From NCBI RefSeq assembly GCF_900108335.1, contig NZ_FNVT01000042.1, positions 1-48,792 on the forward strand: 48,792 nucleotides of DNA, given 5' to 3'. Shown here one piece after another: positions 7,422-16,450 of the stretch. The notes beneath the pieces are model-generated. The model was not told the DNA's origin, searched no databases, and worked only from the letters and a program-made list of their open reading frames with translations. Source of the stretch: Nonomuraea solani (GTDB taxonomy: Bacteria > Actinomycetota > Actinomycetes > Streptosporangiales > Streptosporangiaceae). Both the position numbers and the translations under genes were made by a program. The number at the start of each line of letters is the position of its first letter. The first letter of the stretch is position 1.

Positions 7422-8813
7422 ATGAAAGCCTTGTTCAGGAGTGGTGTGACGGCGATCGCGGTGCTGCTCTGCGTCGTGACGGTGATCCCGGGCACGGCCA
7501 GGGCGGACAATCCGATCGTCCAGACGATCTACACCGCCGACCCCGCCCCACTGGTGCACAACGGCCGGGTCTACCTCTACACGGGACACGACGAGGACGG
7601 CTCGACGTACTTCACCATGAAGGAGTGGCGGGTCTGGTCGTCCGCGGACCTGGTGAACTGGACCGACCACGGCTCGCCGATGAGCGTGGCCACCTTCACA
7701 TGGGCGAGCGCGGACGCGTGGGCGGGCCAGGCCGTCTACAGGAATGGCAAGTTCTACTGGTACGTCCCGGTGAAGGACCGGGCGAGCGGCCAGATGGCCA
7801 TCGGCGTCGGGGTCTCCAACAGCCCCACCGGGCCCTTCACGGATGCCATCGGCCACCCTCTCGTCAGGAACGGTGAGATCGACCCGACGGTCTTCATCGA
7901 TGACAACGGGCAGGCCTACCTGTACTGGGGCAACCCCAACCTCTGGTACGTCAGGCTCAACGCCGACATGATCTCCTACTCCGGCAGCCCCACGAAGATC
8001 CCCCTCACCACCGCGGGCTTCGGCACCCGCACCGGCGACCCGAACCGTCCCACCCTGTACGAAGAGGGTCCCTGGGTCTACAAGCGCAACGGCCTGTACT
8101 ACAACGTCTTCGCCGCGAAATGCTGCTCGGAGTTCATCGGCTACTCGACGGCACCGGGTCCCACCGGCCCCTGGACGTACCGAGGGACGATCATGCCCAC
8201 GCAGGGCGGCAGCTTCACCAACCACCCCGGCGTCATCGACTTCAACGGCGGTTCCTACTTCTTCTACCACAACGGCGCCCTGCCGGGCGGTGGCGGCTTC
8301 ACCCGTTCGGTGGCCGTCGAGAAGTTCACCTACAACGCCGACGGAACCATCCCTGCGATCAACATGACCACGACCGGAGCGCCCCGGGTGGGGACGTTGA
8401 ACCCCTACGTCCGCCAGGAGGCCGAGACGATCGCCTGGGGGTCCGGCGTGGAGACCGAACCCGCCGGCGAGGGCGGCATGAACGTCGGGTGGATCGAGAA
8501 CGGCGACCACATCAAGGTCAAGGGCGTCGCCTTCGGCTCCGGCGCGACGTCCTTCAGCGCGCGGGTGGCCTCGGCGACCAGTGGCGGCCGCATCGAGCTC
8601 CGCCTGGACGGGGTCAACGGCACGCCGGTGGGGACGTGCACCGTGCCGGGCACCGGCGGCTGGCAGACGTGGACGACGGTCACCTGTCCGGTGACCGGCG
8701 CGACGGGCACTCATGACCTGTACTTCAAGTACACCGGTGGCAGCGGCTACCTGTTCAACGCGAACTGGTGGCAGTTCACCGGAGGCTCCTCCATCCAGAT
8801 CGGAGTTACGTGA
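7422..8813 (+). CDS. Secreted GH43 arabinofuranosidase/beta-xylosidase with CBM6
   Basis: Predicted inverting GH43 enzyme acting on arabinoxylan side chains or xylo-oligosaccharides. The 463-aa protein has a Sec leader (AIAVLLCVVTVIPGTARA). The five-bladed propeller (about 30-325) shows the GH43 triad: general base D40 in YTADPAP, pKa-modulating D154 in EIDPTVF, and general acid E215 in YEEGPW. A C-terminal CBM6 beta-sandwich (about 330-455) contains RQEAETIAWGSGVET, VGWIENGDHIKVK and NANWWQF. The domain order suggests the arabinoxylan arabinofuranohydrolase type, but GH43 specificity varies. The TGA stop shares its last base with the next gene's ATG, indicating translational coupling. Confidence 0.9.
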   Translation: MKALFRSGVTAIAVLLCVVTVIPGTARADNPIVQTIYTADPAPLVHNGRVYLYTGHDEDGSTYFTMKEWRVWSSADLVNWTDHGSPMSVATFTWASADAWAGQAVYRNGKFYWYVPVKDRASGQMAIGVGVSNSPTGPFTDAIGHPLVRNGEIDPTVFIDDNGQAYLYWGNPNLWYVRLNADMISYSGSPTKIPLTTAGFGTRTGDPNRPTLYEEGPWVYKRNGLYYNVFAAKCCSEFIGYSTAPGPTGPWTYRGTIMPTQGGSFTNHPGVIDFNGGSYFFYHNGALPGGGGFTRSVAVEKFTYNADGTIPAINMTTTGAPRVGTLNPYVRQEAETIAWGSGVETEPAGEGGMNVGWIENGDHIKVKGVAFGSGATSFSARVASATSGGRIELRLDGVNGTPVGTCTVPGTGGWQTWTTVTCPVTGATGTHDLYFKYTGGSGYLFNANWWQFTGGSSIQIGVT

Positions 8814-10054
8814 TGTCAGGACGCGGCTCCCTTTTCACCACGATCGCGGTCGCCGCCGCGGCGGTTCTCGTACTGGCCACGGGCCGTGCGGCGATGAGCA
8901 GCGACGCCGGCACGGCCGCGGTCCCCGCCGGCGCCCTCGCACCGACCGCCGGATGCGGCAAGACCCCGACTCTCAGGAACGGTACGCAGTCGATGCAGAC
9001 CAGCGGCAAGAACCGCTCCTTCATCCTCCGGCTGCCCGACAACTACCACAACGGCACCCCCTACCGGTTGATCTTCGGCTTCCACTGGCGGGGCGGCACC
9101 GCCGCCGACGTCGACTCCGGCGGAGCCAGCGGATATCCCTGGTCCTTCTACGGCCTGCGGCAACTGTCGGGCAACGGTGCGATCTTCGTCGCACCGCAGG
9201 GCTTCAACAACGGCTGGGCGAACGGCAACGGTGAGGACGTCACCTTCGTCGACGACCTGATCCGGCTCATCGAGGCGGATCTCTGCGTCGACACCGCGCA
9301 GCGCTTCGCCACCGGGTTCAGCTACGGCGGCGGAATGAGCTTCTCTCTCGCGTGCTCGCGGCCGGCGGTCTTCCGGGCGGTCGCGGTCTTCTCCGGTGCG
9401 CAGCTCAGCGGGTGCGGCGGCGGGACCCAGCCGATCGCGTACCTGGGACTGCACGGCCTCGGGGACACGGTGCTCGGCATCGCGCAGGGACGGGCCCTGC
9501 GTGACAGGTTCGTCCGCAACAACGGCTGTACCGCGCAGAACCCGCCCGAGCCGGGCTCGGGCGGCCGCAGCCACGTCGTCACCACGTACTCCGGGTGCCG
9601 GGCCGGTTATCCGGTCGTCTGGGCCGCGTTCGACAACGGTCACACGCCCGCGCCGGTGGACGGCACCTACACCGACAACGGCGCCACGACCTGGACCAAG
9701 GCAGTGGTGTGGACGTTCTTCTCCCAGTTCGGGAGCTCCTCGACGCCGACCCCCGCACCGGGGGGATGCACGGCCACGATGGAGACCGTCAACTCCTGGT
9801 CCGGCGGCTTCCAGTCCACCGTGACCGTCCGCGCCGGTGGCAGCGCCGTCAACGGCTGGACGGTCGGCTGGAGCTGGCCGGGCGGGCAGACGATCAGCAG
9901 CCTGTGGAACGGCGTCCGCACCGGCTCCGGCGCCGGCGTGACCGTACGCAACGAGATCTACAACGGCTCCATCGCGGCCGGCGGCACCACGACCTTCGGC
10001 TTCACCGCCGGCGGCGCCCCGGCCACGCCCACCCTTTCCTGCGACGTCGCATGA
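8813..10054 (+). CDS. Secreted CE1 feruloyl-esterase-like enzyme with CBM2
   Basis: Predicted polysaccharide esterase targeting feruloylated arabinoxylan on cellulose-containing walls. The ATG at 8813 overlaps the previous stop (TGATG), so I prefer it to the upstream in-frame ATG at 8768. The resulting 413-aa protein has a Sec leader (TTIAVAAAAVLVLATGRAA). The hydrolase domain (about 42-305) starts at GCGKTPTL and contains FGFHWRGG, GFSYGGGM with nucleophile S170, HGLGDTVLG with D218 and FDNGHTPAP with H277. A PTPAPGG linker joins a CBM2 (about 318-413; CTATMETVNSWSGGFQSTVTV, VNGWTVGWSWPGGQ, WNG). It is unrelated at domain level to the first operon esterase except for CE1 membership, and carries a cellulose-type rather than lectin-type module. 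Confidence 0.88.
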   Translation: MSGRGSLFTTIAVAAAAVLVLATGRAAMSSDAGTAAVPAGALAPTAGCGKTPTLRNGTQSMQTSGKNRSFILRLPDNYHNGTPYRLIFGFHWRGGTAADVDSGGASGYPWSFYGLRQLSGNGAIFVAPQGFNNGWANGNGEDVTFVDDLIRLIEADLCVDTAQRFATGFSYGGGMSFSLACSRPAVFRAVAVFSGAQLSGCGGGTQPIAYLGLHGLGDTVLGIAQGRALRDRFVRNNGCTAQNPPEPGSGGRSHVVTTYSGCRAGYPVVWAAFDNGHTPAPVDGTYTDNGATTWTKAVVWTFFSQFGSSSTPTPAPGGCTATMETVNSWSGGFQSTVTVRAGGSAVNGWTVGWSWPGGQTISSLWNGVRTGSGAGVTVRNEIYNGSIAAGGTTTFGFTAGGAPATPTLSCDVA

Positions 10055-10067
10055 GGAGGAGAGCCAG

Positions 10068-11639
10068 ATGCGTAAGATCATCCGATTGACGCTGGCGGTG
10101 GTACTGGCCGCCGGTTCCCTGGTCGCGATCGGTGGCACGTCGTCGCCGGCCGCCGCGCTGGACAACGGGCTCGCCCGTACGCCGCAGATGGGCTGGAACG
10201 ACTGGAACACCTTCTTCTGCAACGTCAACGAGGCCCTCATCCGGCAGACCGCGGACATCATGGTCTCCAGCGGCATGGCGGCGGCCGGCTACGAATACGT
10301 CAACATCGACGACTGCTGGTCCACCAGGAGCCGCGACGCCGGCGGCAACCTGGTGCCCGACCCGCAGAAGTTCCCCAGCGGCATGAAGGCCCTGGCGGAC
10401 TACGTGCACGCCAAGGGGCTCAAGCTCGGCATCTACTCCTCGGCGGGCACGACCACCTGCGCGGGATACCCGGCCAGCCTGGGCTACGAGCAGCGTGACG
10501 CCGCCCTGTGGGCGTCCTGGGGGATCGACTACCTGAAGTACGACAACTGCGGCGACCACCAGGGCAGGAACGGGCAGCAGCGCTACACCGCCATGCGCGA
10601 CGCGCTGGCCGCCACCGGCCGCCCGATCCTCTACAGTCTGTGCAACTGGGGCCAGGAGAACGTGTGGACCTGGGGGATGCCGGTGGGCAACTCCTGGCGC
10701 ACGACGGGCGACATCGCGGCGAACTGGAACTCCATCACGGGCATCCTGGACCAGCAGGTCGGGCTTGAGGCGTACGCGGGGCCGGGCGGCTGGAACGACC
10801 CCGACATGCTGGAGGTCGGGGTCGGCTCGCTGACGGCGACCGAGGGGCGGGCGCACTTCAGCCTGTGGTCGCTGCTGAACGCCCCGCTCATCGCGGGCAA
10901 CGACATCCGGTCGATGAGCGCCGAGACCCGCGCCACCCTGACGAACACCGAGGTCATCGCGGTCAACCAGGACTGGGGCGGCAGGCAGGGCCACAAGATC
11001 AGCGACAACGGGAACCTGGAGGTCTGGCGCAAGCCCATGTCCAACGGCTCGGTCGCGGTCGTCCTGCTCAACCGGGGCACCTCTGCCTCGACGGTCTCCA
11101 CCACCGCCTCGGCCCTGGGCCTGGGTTCGGCGTCCTCCTACTCGGTGCGCGACCTGTGGGCGCACACGACGTCCTCCTCCTCCGGGACCATCAGCGCGCC
11201 GGTGCCCGGACACGGGGCGGCCATGTACACCGTCACCGGTGGGGGCATCGTCCCCGCGGCCGCGATCAGAGGGGCGGGCTCGGGCCGGTGCCTGGACGTC
11301 ACCGACGCCTCGCAGGCCAACGGCGCGCAGGGGCAGATCTGGGACTGCGACGGCCGGCTCGGTCAGCAGTGGACGTCCACCGCGAGCGGTGAGCTACGGG
11401 TCTACGGCAACAAGTGCCTGGACGCCCACAACCAGGGCACCGCCAACGGCACCCGGGTCATCATCTGGGACTGCAACGGGCAGGCCAATCAGCGGTGGCG
11501 CCTCAACGCCGACGGCACCATCATCGGTGCGCAGTCGGGCCTGTGCCTGGACGTGCCGAACAACGCCACCGCCAACGGCACCAAGCTGGTGATCTGGTCC
11601 TGCAACGGCGGCGCCAACCAGCGGTGGACCCGCACCTGA
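10068..11639 (+). CDS. Secreted GH27 alpha-galactosidase (or beta-L-arabinopyranosidase) with CBM13
   Basis: Predicted retaining exo-glycosidase. The 523-aa protein has a Sec leader ending SPAAA, the GH27 opening LARTPQMGWNDWNTFFC, the substrate-site motif NIDDCW, nucleophile D159 in YLKYDNC and the acid/base region WNDPDML (D244/D246), followed by a beta-domain and a C-terminal CBM13 (about 400-523) with three QW repeats. GH27 plus CBM13 is the layout of both actinomycete alpha-galactosidases and a Streptomyces beta-L-arabinopyranosidase. The IDDCW motif is the usual alpha-galactosidase form, so I favour galactosidase. Last gene of the operon: 13 bases after the previous stop, with GAGGAGAG as RBS. 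A weak GC-rich inverted repeat follows the stop (11657-11686). Confidence 0.9.
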   Translation: MRKIIRLTLAVVLAAGSLVAIGGTSSPAAALDNGLARTPQMGWNDWNTFFCNVNEALIRQTADIMVSSGMAAAGYEYVNIDDCWSTRSRDAGGNLVPDPQKFPSGMKALADYVHAKGLKLGIYSSAGTTTCAGYPASLGYEQRDAALWASWGIDYLKYDNCGDHQGRNGQQRYTAMRDALAATGRPILYSLCNWGQENVWTWGMPVGNSWRTTGDIAANWNSITGILDQQVGLEAYAGPGGWNDPDMLEVGVGSLTATEGRAHFSLWSLLNAPLIAGNDIRSMSAETRATLTNTEVIAVNQDWGGRQGHKISDNGNLEVWRKPMSNGSVAVVLLNRGTSASTVSTTASALGLGSASSYSVRDLWAHTTSSSSGTISAPVPGHGAAMYTVTGGGIVPAAAIRGAGSGRCLDVTDASQANGAQGQIWDCDGRLGQQWTSTASGELRVYGNKCLDAHNQGTANGTRVIIWDCNGQANQRWRLNADGTIIGAQSGLCLDVPNNATANGTKLVIWSCNGGANQRWTRT

Positions 11640-11995
11640 GGCCCCGGCGGCGGTGATGCGGCCGGCCCGGCCTGGTCTCAGCCGCACCAGATTGCCGCTC
11701 CCCGTCGTCGACCTGACGAGCCAGAGCGACGAAAGCCGAGCACATCGGCGATGGCGTCGAACTCGCCGGCGGCTTCGAGGTTGAGCGCCGCGCAGACGTC
11801 CAGCAGCACAGGCACGGGTAAGAACTCCGCCTCATTCCACGGAACGGGGCTCCGACATCGTTGATCGTGGTCAGGTCCCACGCGATGTCGCAGGCTCGTC
11901 CACGGTCAACTCGGCGGTGTCGCAGCGGTCACCGGCACCGCCCGCGATGGGGTGACCCAGGCGATCGCCCGCGCCTACGCCGGCGGCCGCCGCGT
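11640..11995. other. Intergenic region after the CAZyme operon, no supported gene
   Basis: After a GC-rich dyad (GGCCGGCCCGGCC, 11660-11672) I see no convincing gene. On the minus strand at about 11690-11840 a short stretch (FLPVPVLLDVCAALNLEAAG) has a protein-like composition but no recognisable family or start; it may be another remnant. Confidence 0.4.
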
Positions 11996-12134
11996 CCTCG
12001 CAGCGTTTGGAGGTTGGCCACTTCGTAGACCTCCACTTGCCGAGCTCGTGCCCGTGGCCGCTGGCCTTGATGCCGCCGGTGGGAAGGTGCGGATCGGTCG
12101 TGGAGATCGTGTTGATGAAGACGGCTCCGGCTTC
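11996..12134 (-). pseudogene. Aldehyde dehydrogenase C-terminal remnant
   Basis: Read on the minus strand, the segment gives EAGAVFINTISTTDP, then HLPTGGIKASGHGHELG, the C-terminal signature of NAD(P)-aldehyde dehydrogenases of the succinate-semialdehyde dehydrogenase type (VFIN...DPRLPFGGVKRSGYGRELG). A frame change then restores VYEVANLQTL, matching the family's final strand. Only about 45 of some 460 codons survive and a stop lies directly upstream in the same frame, so this is a non-functional remnant. Confidence 0.7.
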
Positions 12135-12249
12135 CGCTCACCAATGCGGCGTGCTCGCTTTACCGCGACCTCCACGCGGATCAGACGTACGGTCCGGCAG
12201 GAGACCGCCTGCTCGCCGAGGTCACCTCCAGGCGCCGCACCGTCGACCT

Positions 12250-12660
12250 GGCGACGTGCTTGTCGCCCGGCCTCCCGGCGAACTGTCCGACGAGCGACGC
12301 CCGCTCGACGAACAGGCTCGGCAGATCATGAGCGGCCGTTCACCGGTGCGTTGATCGGGCCTTTTCCCGTGATGCTGCGCTTTCCCGGCCTCTCCCGGCC
12401 GCTGCTGGAGTGGTTCACGACGGTCACGAACGCCAGTGTGCTTCCGGCGCGGGTGCGTGAGGTCGCCATCCTCACCACGGGTTCACGGTACGGCGCCGCG
12501 TACGAGCTCTACTCTCACAGCAGGATCGCGGTGGAGACGGGGGCTGTCGGACGGCGTCGTCGCGGGGCTGGTCGCCGGGCAACGGCCCCCGGAGCTGACG
12601 CGGGAGGAGTCGGCCGCGCACGATGTGGCGGCTTGCCTCTATGCCGGTGCACCGCTTCCG
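12250..12660 (+). pseudogene. Frameshifted carboxymuconolactone decarboxylase (AhpD-like) gene
   Basis: Three frames together reconstruct a CMD/AhpD-family protein: PGELSDERRPLDEQARQI, then GPFPVMLRFPGLSRPLLEW, LPARVREVAILTTGSRYGA and YELYSHSRIAVETG, then (after a shift near 12540) GLSDGVVAGLVAGQRPPEL and TREESAAHDVAACLY, and finally a third frame with RFRGALYRSTVGSI. The usual CMD CxxxH-type site is not intact. At least two indels break the gene. It may be real decay or accumulated sequencing errors; adjacent genes read cleanly, favouring decay. Confidence 0.7.
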
Positions 12661-13000
12661 TGGAGCGCTCTATCGCTCCACGGTCGGCTCCATCAAAGCC
12701 GGGGCGGTTCAAGGTGCAATTGCTGTCAGACCTTGAGAAGTTCTTCTTCCTGGACAGCTTGGGAATGACGAACATGCGAATGAACGTCTCGTTTAGCGTC
12801 CTCGGAGCACTGCTTGGCGTGGATGGCCGTTCCGACGTGCTGTACCTGCGGAATCATGCTGCTCAGGAGATCGTCTGAGCCGTATACGCGTAACAGTTCG
12901 ATCTTGGGCCTTGAGTTCTAAGCGATGACGTAGCGGCCGCTACGCAGGGGCCTGGCCCTGAGGAGCTAAATGTCCTGCGCAAGCGGGGATATGGTGAGTT
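12661..13000. other. Intergenic region upstream of AraC-type regulator
   Basis: An open frame continues to 12878 (FFFLDSLGMTNMRMNVSFSVLGALLGVDG) in a stretch of lower GC than its surroundings, but I recognise no family in it. The last 120 bases hold the presumed promoter of the regulator. Confidence 0.3.
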
Positions 13001-13969
13001 GTGGAGCTTCTGATCCGGACCGCTGACATGGCTCCCGCGCGGCGCGGTCACGCCTGGCGGGAGGTCGTGTGTGACGCGCTGGGTCCGTTGGAGGTACGGA
13101 TCGACCGGGATGCTCTCGTGCAGGGGGAGATCGAGGTGGGGGCCCTCGGATCAATCGGTCTGGGCCGGGTCAAGACGACGACGCGCCAGAGCGTGCACCG
13201 GACACCTGCTCTGGTGCGGAGGGATAGCCCGCAGTTTCATCGCCTCGTCCTGGCGGTGTCGGGACGGCCTCGCGTGGCGCAGAGCGGACGGGCACGGTGG
13301 CTCGCGCCCGGTGAGTTCGCCGTTTACGACTTCGCCCGGCCGTATGTTCTGGACTACGACGGCGCGGTCGAGTTGGCCGTCTTCAGCTTCCCCGTCGGCA
13401 CGCTGGCCTTGCCGCCTGACTCGCTGGCGAAGCTTGCGGCCTTGCCGATCAGCGGTGCTGCTGGCACGGGGGCATTGGCGGCATCGGTGCTGCGCCGCGT
13501 GGCGGTCGACCTGGCGTCCTATCGGCCGGCAAGCGCCGGCCGATTGGCGACGGTTGTGGCCGACCTCGTCAGCGCGGCGCTCGTGGAGCGCCTGGACCAG
13601 CCCGACGTTGTCCCGATCGAGTCGCGGGAACGCGTGCTGGTCCTGCAGATTCGTGCCTTCGTCGAGCAGCACCTCGATGACCTCGACCTTGACCCCGCTG
13701 TGATCGCGGCTGCGCACCACGTCTCGCTGCGGCACCTTTACCGCCTGTTTGAGGCCGATGGCACCTCGGTCGCGGCCTGGATACGGCATCGGCGACTGGA
13801 ACGCTGCCGGGCCGACCTGGCCGACCCGGCGTTGGAGGACAGACTCGTGGGCGCCGTCGGCGCTCGTTGGGGGCTGTCCGACCCCGCGCACTTCAGCCGG
13901 CTGTTTCGGCGCATTTACGGATTCTCACCCACCGAGTACCGCCAAGCCCGCCTTGAGGTGACCGGCTGA
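13001..13969 (+). CDS. AraC-family transcriptional regulator (AraC-binding-like N-domain)
   Basis: A 322-aa DNA-binding regulator. The N-terminal part (about 20-200) matches the AraC-binding-like cupin domain of actinomycete regulators (FHRLVLAVSGRPRVAQSGR, LAPGEFAVYDFARPY). The C-terminal AraC/XylS double helix-turn-helix (about 210-318) shows IRAFVEQHLDDLDL, VSLRHLYRLFEADGTSVAAWI, LERCRADLADP and SDPAHFSRLFRRIYGFSPTEYR. The GTG at 13001 is the longest start; ATG at 13028 is an alternative and neither has a strong RBS. Target genes are unknown: the upstream CMD gene is broken and the DHFR-like gene lies 257 bases downstream on the same strand. Confidence 0.88.
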   Translation: MELLIRTADMAPARRGHAWREVVCDALGPLEVRIDRDALVQGEIEVGALGSIGLGRVKTTTRQSVHRTPALVRRDSPQFHRLVLAVSGRPRVAQSGRARWLAPGEFAVYDFARPYVLDYDGAVELAVFSFPVGTLALPPDSLAKLAALPISGAAGTGALAASVLRRVAVDLASYRPASAGRLATVVADLVSAALVERLDQPDVVPIESRERVLVLQIRAFVEQHLDDLDLDPAVIAAAHHVSLRHLYRLFEADGTSVAAWIRHRRLERCRADLADPALEDRLVGAVGARWGLSDPAHFSRLFRRIYGFSPTEYRQARLEVTG

Positions 13970-14226
13970 AGTACGGCCAGTTGGTTCGCCTGCTGCTGGG
14001 CCGAAGCCGGCACGGGCGGTCAACCAGTTGGCTGGCAGGTACAAGACGCCGACGACGGCGTGGGAGACACTCGGTGTGGTGGAAGCGTGCCACACCATGC
14101 CTTCGCCGCAGGGAATACCCGCGATACGACGGGCCGACGACCCGCTCGATGCGGGACGGCAGCCGTAAGGGCAGACCGTGTCCGCCGGTGCCGGCCAACT
14201 AGCATCGACCGCTAGGAGAAATCGCA

Positions 14227-14829
14227 ATGCGCAACGTAGTGATGGCTATGATGACGACCCTCAATGGTCGCCTTGATAAGCCGGACGCCTGGGTTGCCGG
14301 TGTCGACGACGAGCAGTACGCCGACATCGACCGCCAGTACAACCGGTTCGACGCGATCATCGTCGGGTCCACCACCTACACAGAGATGCATGCCTACTGG
14401 CCCGGCGCACTAACCGACGAGACCGGCTACGCCGACTCCAACGTCGGGACCAACCAACGCATGGCTGAGAAGATGAACGCCTACCGCAAGTACGTCTTCA
14501 CCCGAAGCGACGACGGCCCCAATCTCACCTGGGCCAACAGTGAGCCTGTCATCGCCCCAGCCGACGACGACGTCATCAAGTTCGTCAAGAACCTCAAGGA
14601 CCAGCCTGGCCGTGACATCCACCTCGCCGGCGGAGCCACCCTCGCGCAGCACTTCGTCCGCCTCGGTCTCGTCGACCGATTCCGCTTCCTCGTCTACCCC
14701 CTTGTCTCGGCAGGCGCCCGATGGTTCGACCAGGTCGACCACCTCCCCACGCTCCAGCTCAACGAGGTCACCGGCTACGACAACGGCGTTGTCGCCCTGG
14801 ACTACACAGTCGTGCAGACGAGTGAGTGA
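14227..14829 (+). CDS. Dihydrofolate reductase family protein (RibD C-terminal type)
   Basis: A 200-aa cytosolic protein of the RibD C-terminal/DHFR-like family, which binds NADPH and is often of unknown substrate. The fold is shown by VVMAMMTTLNGRLDKPD at the N-terminus, DAIIVGSTTYTEM (about 40), DIHLAGGATLAQHFVRLGLVD (about 133, nucleotide-binding GG) and FLVYPLVSAGARWF. AGGAG lies nine bases before the ATG. The 13970-14226 interval before it holds no recognisable gene, so it is probably transcribed alone. It should not be taken as the housekeeping folA. Confidence 0.88.
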   Translation: MRNVVMAMMTTLNGRLDKPDAWVAGVDDEQYADIDRQYNRFDAIIVGSTTYTEMHAYWPGALTDETGYADSNVGTNQRMAEKMNAYRKYVFTRSDDGPNLTWANSEPVIAPADDDVIKFVKNLKDQPGRDIHLAGGATLAQHFVRLGLVDRFRFLVYPLVSAGARWFDQVDHLPTLQLNEVTGYDNGVVALDYTVVQTSE

Positions 14830-14859
14830 CCTGACCGAACGTCAATGTCGGATCTCGGT

Positions 14860-14965
14860 CGCGTGGCCACGCTCGCGTCGATGGTGATGAACTGCTCGAC
14901 GAAGTCAGGCCGGTGCGGCCAGATACCGGTGTTGATGAGCAGTTCAACTCCGGCCTCGACGCAAG
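14860..14965 (-). pseudogene. Remnant of an unidentified gene in the 14830-15313 interval
   Basis: The minus strand reads EAGVELLINTGIWPHRPDF then VEQFITIDASVATR without a stop, with protein-like composition and no start. It resembles the inside of an uncharacterised actinomycete protein but I cannot name a family. The remainder of 14830-15313 contains nothing I can support. Confidence 0.3.
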
Positions 14966-15313
14966 ATGGCCCGGTGGCGCCGAGCGTGAGTGCGCAGGCC
15001 GGCCCGCCGCGGGCTCAGCTTGGATCCACGGCTCGAAATCTGACGCATGCGTTGTGAAATGCGGCGAGGTGCCCTCTGACCTGGGAAGATTGGAGTTCTT
15101 CACGCTTCGATCAGCCAGCTCAGGAAGGCTGTGGGTGCCGAATACCCGGGCAACGACGCGCCCCCTCTACCGGGCCTTGCAGAACTCATGCTGGACGTCC
15201 AACGCATCAAGCGAGCAGGACGATGACTCGGCAGCACCTCGGGTGCATCAGCGATCCATCGAAGATCACTGACATGAGGATGGTGCACCAATGAGCACGC
15301 TGCCAGCCTGGAG

Positions 15314-16075
15314 TCAGACGGGCTGGCCGATCGGACGGATCGTCACCGTGTTGAGGTCGACGCCTGTCGGCTGGTCGAGCGCGAAGCCGATCGCCTCGGC
15401 CACCGAATCCGGGCTCATTGCGATGGGGGGAGCCTGGCCGTGCCAGAACGCGGTGTCGATCATGCCTGGGTTCACGACCGTGACTCCGATGCCGCGGGTC
15501 GTGGCGTGCAGGCGGAGATTCTCGGCGAAGCCGACCACTGCCCACTTCGTGGCGGAGTAGAGGTTGCCCGAGCTGTTCTTGATTCCGGCCACGCTGCCGA
15601 TGAGCACCAGCCGGCCGCGGGACTGCTCGAGGTGGGGCAGGGTCGCCTTGGCCAGCAGAGCCGGACCGAGCACGTTGGCGAGTACCATCGGCGCCCACAG
15701 CTCCGGATCGCCGTCGTCGATGACGTCGGCACCGCCCGTCCGGAAGTGATCCGCGGACGCGCCGCCTGCGTTCGCGATTGCCGCGTTGAGCGACCCGAAG
15801 CGCTCCACCGTGCTGGTGACCGCAGTGTTCGTGGAGTCCCAGTCGGCGGCATCTGCTACCAGGCCCAGGACGCGGTCCGCGTGGCCGACTTCGTCGAGGA
15901 AGGCCTTGAGCCGACCAGGGTCGCGCCCGGTGACGGCGACCCGGTGGCCACGCACGAGCAGGAGCCGAGCGGTCGCGGCGCCGATCCCGCTCGTGCCACC
16001 GGTGATCAGGACCGTCTTTCCAGCGACCCCCGATGCGCCGGAGCCAGTGAGCGTGTCGGTGAGTGAGGTGTTCAT
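15314..16075 (-). CDS. SDR-family NAD(P)-dependent oxidoreductase
   Basis: Classical short-chain dehydrogenase of 253 aa: TGGTSGIG cofactor loop (residues 25-32), NAGG (102-105), catalytic S161, Y173 and K177 in YSATK, and the VNPGMIDT segment after the active site. ATG at 16075 is preferred to an upstream in-frame GTG at 16084, though the RBS (GAGTGG) is weak. The substrate is unknown. A truncated VOC gene and an XRE-type regulator lie to its right on the other strand; an XRE regulator beside an SDR or epimerase recurs at 40165-42199. Confidence 0.9.
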   Translation of the reverse strand: MNTSLTDTLTGSGASGVAGKTVLITGGTSGIGAATARLLLVRGHRVAVTGRDPGRLKAFLDEVGHADRVLGLVADAADWDSTNTAVTSTVERFGSLNAAIANAGGASADHFRTGGADVIDDGDPELWAPMVLANVLGPALLAKATLPHLEQSRGRLVLIGSVAGIKNSSGNLYSATKWAVVGFAENLRLHATTRGIGVTVVNPGMIDTAFWHGQAPPIAMSPDSVAEAIGFALDQPTGVDLNTVTIRPIGQPV

Positions 16076-16202
16076 GGCGTCCACTCTGTGGCGCGGCGTG
16101 GGTCCGCGACAGTTGCTTCCAAAGGTAGGGACGCCGTCCCCTGGCAGGCAGCGGCGTCACGCGCAGAGGCTGGACGAAACGTCAGCCAACGAAGGGACCC
16201 GC

Positions 16203-16450
16203 ATGACCATCGACGTTCGTCACGACCATGTCGGCATCCCCATGCCGTCGAGCCTGCCGGCAACCCACGACATCCAACGGCTCCACCACTTCTGTTTGGC
16301 CGTGGCGGACCTCAACGATGTCCTAGCCCGCTTACAGGCACGTGGTGTGGCGCCCTTCGCTGGGCCACTTCAGATCGACCCATCGGCCAACGAATCACCT
16401 TCATCGTCGACAATGTCGGAACGATCATCGAGGTGACTGCCGCGATCTGA
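16203..16450 (+). pseudogene. Internally deleted VOC/glyoxalase gene
   Basis: The frame starts MTIDVRHDHVGIPMPS, the normal N-terminus of a small actinomycete VOC protein, then jumps to the second half (LHHFCLAVADLNDVLARLQARG). About 70 central residues, including the first metal-ligand strand region, are missing. A shift near 16385 then leads to RITFIVDNVGTIIEVTAAI, the family's C-terminus. Both a deletion and a frameshift are therefore visible. The product cannot form the paired beta-alpha-beta-beta-beta modules and is presumed non-functional. Confidence 0.7.

Noticed and set aside
5963..7510. 515-codon minus-strand frame opposite the first CE1 esterase
   Set aside because: Shadow frame with no motif, while the opposite strand has full catalytic triad and lectin repeats.
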